Below are positions 1 to 5,694 of a stretch of 11,838 nt of DNA, one piece after another. The notes beneath the pieces were generated by a model. It made no database searches, was not told where the DNA came from, and saw nothing but the letters and a program-made list of their open reading frames with translations. The position numbers and the translations under genes are program-made. The stretch is from JAEZFI01 sp044508215 (lineage in GTDB: Bacteria; Actinomycetota; Acidimicrobiia; Acidimicrobiales; Microtrichaceae), in the NCBI GenBank assembly GCA_044508215.1, contig JBIQID010000102.1, positions 1 to 11,838 of the forward strand, read 5' to 3'. The number at the start of each line of letters is the position of its first letter. Position 1 is the first letter of the stretch.

Positions 1-519
1 CTCGCCGACCTGAGCGAGGAGCTCGCCCACCGTGCGCACCACGATCCGCTCACCGGGCTGGGCAACCGCTCGCACCTCGTCGAGCTCGCCGGCGAGCTGA
101 TCGACGACGGCGAGGCCGGTGCCGCCACCCTCCTGTTCGTGGACCTCGACGGGTTCAAGCCCGTCAACGACCAGCACGGCCACGAGGCCGGCGACGCGGT
201 GCTGGTCGAGATCGGTCGGCGGCTGCGCGACGTCTCGGGCGAAGGGGCCGTCGTCGCACGGCTGGGCGGCGACGAGTTCGCCGTGCTGGTGACCGGTCCG
301 GGATCCGAGCTCGAGGGCACAGCGCTTCGAGCGAGGCTGGACGAGGCGCTCCTGGCGCCGATCGACGTGGGCACCACGAGCGTGTCGGTGGGAGCGAGCA
401 TCGGCCTCGCCGTGAGCGGAGCGGACGGCTCCACGATCGACGACCTGCTGCGCGCCGCCGATGCACGGATGTACGAGACGAAGGCCAGCCGGCGCCCCGT
501 CCGTGCCGGAGCCCGGTGA
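1..519 (+). CDS. GGDEF-domain diguanylate cyclase, C-terminal part (5' end outside the window)
   Basis: The frame is open from base 1 to the TGA at 517-519, giving 172 visible residues; the true start lies upstream. A short helical linker leads into the domain-opening motif DPLTGLGNR (visible residues 15-23). A metal-binding DLDGFKPVND segment follows, then HGHEAGD and the active-site RLGGDEF (GGDEF at about residues 89-93). The protein ends with the domain, so no EAL phosphodiesterase follows. GGDEF enzymes make cyclic di-GMP from two GTP, and the intact motif suggests activity. At the position of the usual inhibitory RxxD site, five residues before GGDEF, the sequence is GEGA, so product feedback through that site is not expected. 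The sensor part is unseen. An in-frame GTG at 139 falls inside the DLDGF strand and is not the start. The gene converges on the DAC-domain gene across 90 bp. Confidence 0.93.
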   Translation, partial: LADLSEELAHRAHHDPLTGLGNRSHLVELAGELIDDGEAGAATLLFVDLDGFKPVNDQHGHEAGDAVLVEIGRRLRDVSGEGAVVARLGGDEFAVLVTGPGSELEGTALRARLDEALLAPIDVGTTSVSVGASIGLAVSGADGSTIDDLLRAADARMYETKASRRPVRAGAR

Positions 520-543
520 GCTGCGTCACGGGAGCTGAGCTGG

Positions 544-565
544 GCACGATGCGGCACGATGCGGC
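544..565. repeat. Short tandem repeat, 10-bp unit, 2.2 copies
   Basis: The unit GCACGATGCG occurs at 544-553 and again at 554-563, followed by GC. It lies between the two convergent stop codons. No T-rich terminator is visible in this gap. The palindrome CGGCGCCG just downstream is too short to call a terminator. No function is claimed. Confidence 0.6.
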
Positions 566-609
566 GTCGGCGCCGGCACAGGCAGAAACCGAGATCGAGG
601 CGCCCGGGA

Positions 610-1707
610 TCAGACATCGGGGCCGCTCGGGTTCAGGAGCGGACCGGACCCCTGGGACGACCCGAGCACACGTCCGGCGCGCAGCACCGTGACCGGACCG
701 TCCTCGCTGACGACGATGACGGTCGCCGACGGGTCGTCGAAGCTGTAGCGGCGGCCCGACGTGTGCCGCATGCCCCGGTAGGCATCGATCTCGGCTTCGG
801 CCTGGGGACTGGGCACCAACCGCACTCCCAGGTGTCGCAGGACGCCAGCGCGGTCGAAGATCGCCGCGCCGTCGATCTGAGCGAGCACGTGGCGCAGCGG
901 AGCGAGGTCGGCCGGGCGGCCGATGTCGAGCGGTGGCGGCGTCGGCAGGCGGAGCTGGAACGCAGGCGGAAGCGGGCCGTCCACCGAGCGGAGGACGAGG
1001 GAGGAACCGATCCCACGTGCCCCCAGGTCGTGCACTGCGAACTCGAGCATCGTCTCGAGCACGTCCTGTTGGCGTTCGTCGCCTCGGCACGCGGTGACCG
1101 CATCGATCCAGGCGTTCACGGGGGCTTCGTGGTGCCACCGGAGGCCGTCGTGGCGCAGCACGCCGAACGGCCCGACGAGGCGCACGCTGCCGGCGGGGTG
1201 CCGCTGCACGAGCACCGCCCCCATGACCTCGGACAGCACCACCATGTCGCGTTCGGAACCGGCCGGCCGGTCGAAGACCACCAGCTCGTCGGACCCGTCC
1301 GGCCGCAGCACGACCCAGCTCGAGATCCCGTCGGCGAAGGGGCGCGCCCCCTTCCGGGAGGCCCGGTCGAACGGCCGGTGGTCGATGTGGAGGCCCGATG
1401 GTGCGTCCCAACCCTCGGCGGGGACCTCGGGAGCGACGATCGCCCCGTAGCTGGGCACCCTGCGCTCGTGGATCCGGGGGCGGAGGGCGTAGTCGAGCTC
1501 GGGGAGCAGCAAGGACCAACGAGGGTCCGAGGCGTCCAGCCCGAAGCCCTCGTCGGCCAGCTCCTCGGTGAGGCGACGGAGACGGCGGCTGGAGCGGGCC
1601 TCCGAAGGGTCCTGGTCGGAAAGGCCCTGGTCCACCCCGCCCTGGTCGGCTCCGCCCTGGGCGGCCGGGCCGTCCGGCGGCTCCCGGTCGGGGACCACCT
1701 CGGTCAC
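610..1707 (-). CDS. DisA_N/diadenylate-cyclase-like (DAC) domain protein, possibly with an N-terminal sensor domain
   Basis: This is a 365-residue protein starting at GTG (1707-1705), whose last two bases are the first two of the exporter's TGA stop (GTGA overlap); a GGAG lies 10 nt upstream. Residues 1-45 are a low-complexity linker with repeated xDQG units. Residues about 60-205 form a conserved-looking globular region with no motif I can name; it may be one of the DACN-type sensor domains described next to DAC domains. The DAC-like part begins near 215 with a helix and the strand GIGSSLVL. It carries DGA (279-281), GMRHTSGRRYS (312-322) and the strand ATVIVVSEDGPVTVL. Classical diadenylate cyclases, which make c-di-AMP from two ATP, have DGA and RHR; here the second motif reads RHT. 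Family membership is well supported. Whether it makes c-di-AMP, makes another product or only binds nucleotide is open. No membrane segment is seen. The gene is coupled to the ABC exporter. Confidence 0.82.
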   Translation of the reverse strand: MTEVVPDREPPDGPAAQGGADQGGVDQGLSDQDPSEARSSRRLRRLTEELADEGFGLDASDPRWSLLLPELDYALRPRIHERRVPSYGAIVAPEVPAEGWDAPSGLHIDHRPFDRASRKGARPFADGISSWVVLRPDGSDELVVFDRPAGSERDMVVLSEVMGAVLVQRHPAGSVRLVGPFGVLRHDGLRWHHEAPVNAWIDAVTACRGDERQQDVLETMLEFAVHDLGARGIGSSLVLRSVDGPLPPAFQLRLPTPPPLDIGRPADLAPLRHVLAQIDGAAIFDRAGVLRHLGVRLVPSPQAEAEIDAYRGMRHTSGRRYSFDDPSATVIVVSEDGPVTVLRAGRVLGSSQGSGPLLNPSGPDV

Positions 1708-3530
1708 GCTGCGTCCACTCCGGTGGTCCGGCCGGCCTCGCCCGTCTGCACCCGCCAGAGCGCCGCGTAGAGGCCGCCCTCGTCGAGCAGCTCCTCGTGC
1801 GTGCCCGCCTCCACGATGCGACCGGCCTCCATCACGTGGATGCGGTGAGCGTGTCGGATCGTGGAGAGGCGGTGGGCGATCACCAGCGCGGTCCGCCCGA
1901 GCGCCACCTTCTCGAGGGACCGTTGGATCGCCGCCTCGGTCTCGTTGTCGACCGCCGAGGTCGCCTCGTCGAGGATCAGCACCGCCGGGTCGCGGAGGAT
2001 CGCCCGAGCGATCGTGAGGCGCTGCCGCTGCCCGCCCGACAGCTTCTGCCCGCGCTCGCCCACCACCGTGTCGAACCCGTGCGGCATCGCCTCCACGAAG
2101 TCGAGCGCTTCCGCCAGGTCGGCGGCACGGCGGATCTGGTCGTCGGACGCGTCCGGGTCCCCGTAGGCGAGGTTCTCCCTGACGCTGCCGTGGAAGAGGA
2201 ACACGTCCTGCGACACGAAGCCCGTGGCACCCCGCAGCGAGGCGAAGCTGAGCTGATCGATCGGGACGCCGTCGAGGGTGATGCGCCCGGAGGTGGGCTC
2301 GTACAGCCGGAGGAGCAGCTTCACCACGGTCGACTTGCCCGACCCGGTGGCCCCCACGATGGCGTGGGTCTCCCCTGCCGGCACCTCCAGGTCGAACCCG
2401 CGGAGCACCTCCGTGGGGCTCGATGGATAGGCGAAGTGCACGTCCTCGAAGCGGATCTCGCCGCGGACGGGGTGCGGCAGCTGCCGGTGCCCCTCGGTGA
2501 TCGAGGGCTCCACCTCGAGCAGACCGAAGATCCGGCGGCACGATGCCATCGCTCGCTGGTACAGGTCGAGCGTCTCGCCCAGGTCGGCGAGCGGCCACAG
2601 CAGCCGCTGGGTCATGTACACGAGCACCGAGAACAGCCCGATCTCCAGCTCGCCGCGCAGGGCGGCTCGGCCGCCGACCACGAGGGTCATGATGAAGCCG
2701 GTGAGCACGGCCGTGCGGATGAGCGGCCGGAAGGCGGTCGACAGCCGGATCGCGTCCCGGTTGACCTGCTGGTAGTGGTCGCTGTCGGCCTCGACACGGG
2801 CGGCGTCGCGGGCCTCGGCGTTGAACGCCTTGATCGTCGCGATGCCACCGAGCCCGTTCGTCAGCGAGTCGGCGATGTTCCCGGCAGCGGCGCGGACCTT
2901 CGCGTAGCGCGGTTGCAACCGGCGCTGGTAGAGGAGCGAGCCAGCGATGATCACGGGGATCGGGAGGAACGACAGCACCGCGAGCAGCGGCGAGATCACG
3001 GCGAAGGCGACACCGACGAACGCCACGTTCGCAGCGGTGATCAGCAGCTTGTGGACCCCCATGTCCAAGAAGCGCTCCAGCTGGTTGACGTCGTCGTTGA
3101 CGACCGCCGTGATGCCGCCCGACGTCAGGTCCTCGAAGTACGACATCTCCAGCCGCTGGACGTGCCGGTAGGTGTCCATGCGCGCTTCGTGCTCGATCGT
3201 CTGGGCGAGGTTCCTCCAGGTGACCACCGCGACGTACTCGGTGAGCGACTCGACGATCCACACGAGGGCGGTGATCACCGCCAGCACGGTCAGCTGTTCG
3301 AAGCGGTCGTCGAGGTCGAAGATCCGCCCGATGAACGACTGCTCCTCGTTGACCACCACGTCGACCGCGGCGCCGATCAGCAGCTCGGGGGCGACGTCCG
3401 CGGCCTTGTTCAGGAGCGACATCGAGGTGGCGAGCGCGACCCGGCCACGGTGGCCCTTCGCGTACCGCCAGAGGGATCGCAGGGGCGGCTCCTCCGACAA
3501 CGGGATGGTGTTGGTGGGGCCGCGGACCAC
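1704..3530 (-). CDS. ABC exporter half-transporter, MsbA-like membrane domain fused to ATPase (likely homodimer)
   Basis: This 608-residue protein has the usual length of a fused half-transporter. A type IV exporter membrane domain spans residues about 20-330. The ATPase domain follows: Walker A GATGSGKST (393-401), Q-loop Q441, signature LSGGQ (497-501), Walker B LILDE (518-522, catalytic E522), D-loop SAVD and H-loop H553. All catalytic residues are canonical, which fits a homodimer with two active sites. The start is the GTG at 3528-3530. No good Shine-Dalgarno is seen; a TAGGGT box 6 nt upstream suggests a leaderless transcript. The final TGA overlaps the GTG of the DAC-domain gene, so the two should be co-transcribed and translationally coupled. 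The substrate cannot be read from sequence; lipid, drug, peptide or a nucleotide signal are all possible, the last suggested only by the neighbour. Confidence 0.93.
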   Translation of the reverse strand: MVRGPTNTIPLSEEPPLRSLWRYAKGHRGRVALATSMSLLNKAADVAPELLIGAAVDVVVNEEQSFIGRIFDLDDRFEQLTVLAVITALVWIVESLTEYVAVVTWRNLAQTIEHEARMDTYRHVQRLEMSYFEDLTSGGITAVVNDDVNQLERFLDMGVHKLLITAANVAFVGVAFAVISPLLAVLSFLPIPVIIAGSLLYQRRLQPRYAKVRAAAGNIADSLTNGLGGIATIKAFNAEARDAARVEADSDHYQQVNRDAIRLSTAFRPLIRTAVLTGFIMTLVVGGRAALRGELEIGLFSVLVYMTQRLLWPLADLGETLDLYQRAMASCRRIFGLLEVEPSITEGHRQLPHPVRGEIRFEDVHFAYPSSPTEVLRGFDLEVPAGETHAIVGATGSGKSTVVKLLLRLYEPTSGRITLDGVPIDQLSFASLRGATGFVSQDVFLFHGSVRENLAYGDPDASDDQIRRAADLAEALDFVEAMPHGFDTVVGERGQKLSGGQRQRLTIARAILRDPAVLILDEATSAVDNETEAAIQRSLEKVALGRTALVIAHRLSTIRHAHRIHVMEAGRIVEAGTHEELLDEGGLYAALWRVQTGEAGRTTGVDAA

Positions 3531-3536
3531 GAGGTG

Positions 3537-3542
3537 ACCCTA
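3537..3542 (-). promoter_or_regulatory. Candidate leaderless-type -10 box for the exporter/DAC operon
   Basis: On the minus strand TAGGGT lies six bases (CACCTC) before the GTG start of the ABC exporter. It fits the actinobacterial TAnnnT -10 pattern, and at this spacing the transcript would begin at or near the start codon. No convincing -35 element is seen 16-18 bp upstream. Confidence 0.4.
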
Positions 3543-3556
3543 CAAGCGCGCCTCTG

Positions 3557-3568
3557 CGGATCGATCCG
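3557..3568. promoter_or_regulatory. 12-bp perfect palindrome CGGATCGATCCG, candidate operator
   Basis: The sequence equals its own reverse complement. It sits in the 92-bp divergent gap, 15-26 bp upstream of the candidate minus-strand -10 box and so over the -35 region. This is a typical place for a dimeric repressor or activator to bind. No known operator consensus is recognised, and a GC-rich genome produces some chance palindromes. Confidence 0.35.
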
Positions 3569-3574
3569 ACATTT

Positions 3575-3600
3575 CGACCGCCGTCGTGGTCGCCCGACCG
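3575..3600. promoter_or_regulatory. Clustered CGACCG half-sites in the divergent promoter region
   Basis: CGACCG occurs at 3575-3580 and again at 3595-3600, exactly 20 bp apart (about two helical turns). An inverted GGTCG lies between them at 3588-3592, and a related CGACGG follows at 3604-3609. GGTCG and the right-hand CGACC form an inverted repeat with a 2-bp spacer. The cluster lies just upstream of the plus-strand ABC ATPase start at 3623. The only -10-like string there is a weak TACGTG at 3610-3615. A regulator-binding role is inferred from arrangement only. Confidence 0.3.
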
Positions 3601-3622
3601 TGCGACGGGTACGTGCCGCGGG

Positions 3623-4603
3623 ATGCTTGGCCCGGACCCCCGAGCCGCTGATCTGCCTGCCGTGGAGGTGCGAGGCCTCACGAAGCGGTACGGCGACATC
3701 GTGGCGGTGGCGGACATCGACCTCCGCGTCGAGGTGGGCGAGTGCGTGGGGATCCTCGGGCCGAACGGCGCCGGGAAGACCACCGCGCTCGAGATGATCG
3801 AGGGGCTCCGGCAGCCCGACAGCGGCACGATCTCGGTGCTCGGGGAGGCGCCGTGGCCTCGCAACCCACGCCTGCTCCCCCGGATCGGCGTGCAGCTCCA
3901 GGCGACCGGGTTCATCGACAAGCTCACGGCCTTCGAGCAGCTGCGGACCATCGCCGACCTCTACGGCGTGGCACCGTCGCGCGCCGAGGCGGTCCTCGAG
4001 CTGGTCGGCCTCGCGGGGAGGGGCGGCACCCCGTCGGACAAGCTGTCGGGCGGTCAGCGCCAGCGGCTCGCCACCGCCTGTGCGCTGGTCCACGACCCGG
4101 AGCTGCTCTTCCTCGACGAACCGTCAGCCGGGCTCGATCCCGGTGCTCGTCGCCAGCTGTGGGACGTGGTGGAGGCTGCCCAGGCGTCGGGCACCACGGT
4201 GATCCTCACCACCCACTACATGGACGAGGCAGAGGCCCTGTGCGACCGCGTCGCGATCATGGACCGTGGGCGGATCCTCGCCTTCGACACCCCGCCGGGG
4301 CTCATCAGGTCGCTGGACGCACCGACCCGGGTCATCCTTCCGCCGGGCGCCCTGAGCGACGACGAGGTGGCCGCCATCGGTGGTGTCGACACCGTCGAGA
4401 CGGAAGCGGGCGCGCTGGTGCTCGGGACCCGCGACCCGGCGAAGGTCCTGGCGGTGCTCGCCGAGCGTGAGGCCCTCGCCGGCCTGCAGGTCCGCTCGGC
4501 CACCCTCGAGGACGCGTTCATCGAGATGACCGGCCGGTCGCTGCGCTCCGAAGGCGACGACGACGATCGGTCCGACGGTGATCCGGTGCAGGAGCGGCGG
4601 TGA
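3623..4603 (+). CDS. ABC transporter ATP-binding protein, DrrA/CcmA-like
   Basis: This 326-residue ATPase has its domain starting at VEVRGLTKRYG (residue 14 on). It shows Walker A GPNGAGKT (46-53), a Q-loop in GVQLQ (about 91-93), signature LSGGQ (141-145), Walker B LLFLDE (161-166) and H-loop H198. The segment FIDKLTAFEQL and the C-terminal ATLEDAFIEMTGRSL are typical of ATPases that pair with ABC-2 permeases for drug, polyketide or lipid export. An acidic tail (EGDDDDRSDGD) follows. The start is ATG at 3623, the earliest reasonable start, although no clear Shine-Dalgarno is present (GGG abuts the ATG). An alternative GTG at 3662 would remove a non-conserved leader. The TGA at 4601-4603 overlaps the permease GTG. 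The gene is divergent from the exporter/DAC operon. Confidence 0.94.
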   Translation: MLGPDPRAADLPAVEVRGLTKRYGDIVAVADIDLRVEVGECVGILGPNGAGKTTALEMIEGLRQPDSGTISVLGEAPWPRNPRLLPRIGVQLQATGFIDKLTAFEQLRTIADLYGVAPSRAEAVLELVGLAGRGGTPSDKLSGGQRQRLATACALVHDPELLFLDEPSAGLDPGARRQLWDVVEAAQASGTTVILTTHYMDEAEALCDRVAIMDRGRILAFDTPPGLIRSLDAPTRVILPPGALSDDEVAAIGGVDTVETEAGALVLGTRDPAKVLAVLAEREALAGLQVRSATLEDAFIEMTGRSLRSEGDDDDRSDGDPVQERR

Positions 4604-5640
4604 GGAGCTGGCGGTCCCTGTCGCGGGCGATGTGGGCGGGGTTCAGCCGGGACCGGGCGTCGCAGTTCTTCTACTTCCTCTTCCCGCTCATGTTCCTGGT
4701 GATCTTCGGGCTCCTCTTCGGCGGGGAGTCCGGCCGCATCCAGCTGGGCGTCGCCGGCGGGGGCGACCTGATCGACCGACTGCCGAGCGGCATCGTGGAC
4801 GTCGAGCGGTTCGACGACTTCTCGGACGCGGTGGACGCGGTGCGCGACGGTGACCTCTCAGCGGCGGTCCGCCAGGACGGCGACCGGCTCGACCTGCGCT
4901 TCTCGGCGATCGACCAGGTCGCCGCCGGCACGGCGCAGGGCGTCCTGCGGTCGATCGTCGGCGAGGCGAACCAGGAGGCCTCCGGCCAGCCACCGCGCTA
5001 CCGGCTGGACGCAGAGCAGGTCGAGGACGCCTCCTTCGAGCCGATCCAGTTCCTCACGTCGGGGATCCTCGCCTGGGGCGTCGCGATGGGCGCAGCGTTC
5101 GGAGCCTCGCTGAACCTGGTGACCTGGCGGAAGAACCACGTGCTGCGCCGCCTCCGGCTCGCCCCGGTGTCGTCGCTGTCGATCGTCGGGGCCCGCGTCG
5201 GGGTGAGCCTCGGGATCGCGGTGCTGCAGGGCCTCCTGTTCGTGGGCGTGGCCCTCACTCCCCCGTTCGGCCTCCAGCTCACCGGGGACTCCTGGGCACT
5301 CCTCCCCCTCCTCCTCGCCGGGACCCTCGCGTTCATGTCGATCGGCCTGCTCGTCGGCTCGCTCGTTCGGACTGAGGAGGCGGCGTCGGGTGCCGTCAAC
5401 CTGATCATCCTCCCGATGGCCTTCCTGTCGGGAGCGTTCTTCGATCCCTCGGCGCTCCCTGGCTGGATCGAGGCGATCTCGTGGGTGCTCCCGATGAAGC
5501 ACATGACGGCGGGCATGCTCGACGTGATGGTCCGCGAGGGGAACCTGGCCAGCGCGCTCGGCCACCTGGGCGTCCTCGTCGCGTTCGCGCTGGTCGTCTC
5601 GCTGGTGGCAGCCCGGTTCTTCTCCTGGGAGGACGCGTAG
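4600..5640 (+). CDS. ABC-2 type permease, DrrB-like membrane partner
   Basis: This 346-residue membrane protein starts with GTG at 4600, overlapping the ATPase stop (GTGA), with GGAG at 4591-4594 five bases upstream. It has one N-terminal membrane segment (about 22-42), then an external domain of about 100 residues (43-147). Five further segments follow at about 149-171, 192-219, 232-256, 263-281 and 317-338. The segment LSGAFFDPSALPGWIEAISW with the following LPMKHM (276-302) is the usual conserved block of ABC-2 permeases before the last helix. With the ATPase it should form a dimeric export complex. The large loop places it nearer the YhgE/ABC-2 exporters with extracellular domains than the smallest DrrB forms. 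The substrate is unknown. Its stop is followed by 54 bp before the regulator, with only a weak hairpin (CCGGC/GCCGG, 5662-5674). Confidence 0.92.
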   Translation: MRSWRSLSRAMWAGFSRDRASQFFYFLFPLMFLVIFGLLFGGESGRIQLGVAGGGDLIDRLPSGIVDVERFDDFSDAVDAVRDGDLSAAVRQDGDRLDLRFSAIDQVAAGTAQGVLRSIVGEANQEASGQPPRYRLDAEQVEDASFEPIQFLTSGILAWGVAMGAAFGASLNLVTWRKNHVLRRLRLAPVSSLSIVGARVGVSLGIAVLQGLLFVGVALTPPFGLQLTGDSWALLPLLLAGTLAFMSIGLLVGSLVRTEEAASGAVNLIILPMAFLSGAFFDPSALPGWIEAISWVLPMKHMTAGMLDVMVREGNLASALGHLGVLVAFALVVSLVAARFFSWEDA

Positions 5641-5682
5641 AGCAACCGCCACGGAGTCGATCCGGCGCGGCCGGAGGAGGCG

Positions 5683-5688
5683 TACGCT
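5683..5688 (+). promoter_or_regulatory. Candidate leaderless-type -10 box for the LuxR-type regulator
   Basis: TACGCT lies six bases (TCGGCC) before the ATG at 5695. This is the same spacing and pattern (TAnnnT) as the box before the exporter at 3530. A purine run GGAGGAGG at 5673-5680 ends 14 bases from the ATG, too far for an efficient Shine-Dalgarno. A leaderless start is therefore the more natural reading, though read-through from the permease is also possible. Confidence 0.4.
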
Positions 5689-5694
5689 TCGGCC

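Noticed and set aside
139..141. GTG at 139 as the start of a small GGDEF protein
   Set aside because: It would cut the domain inside its first core strand. The frame is open to base 1 and carries the domain-opening DPLTGLGNR.
1797..3797. A long plus-strand open frame opposite the ABC exporter
   Set aside because: Its composition is biased with no domain, whereas the minus-strand frame has every ABC motif. It also runs across the divergent promoter region.
1708..3951. The DAC reading frame stays open upstream through the exporter gene to 3951, suggesting a 1113-residue fusion
   Set aside because: The upstream part is an out-of-frame translation of the exporter with no domain content. The GTG overlapping the exporter stop is the natural start.
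5662..5674. CCGGC-GCG-GCCGG hairpin after the permease as a terminator
   Set aside because: The stem is only 5 bp with a 3-nt loop and no T run, which is expected by chance at this GC content.
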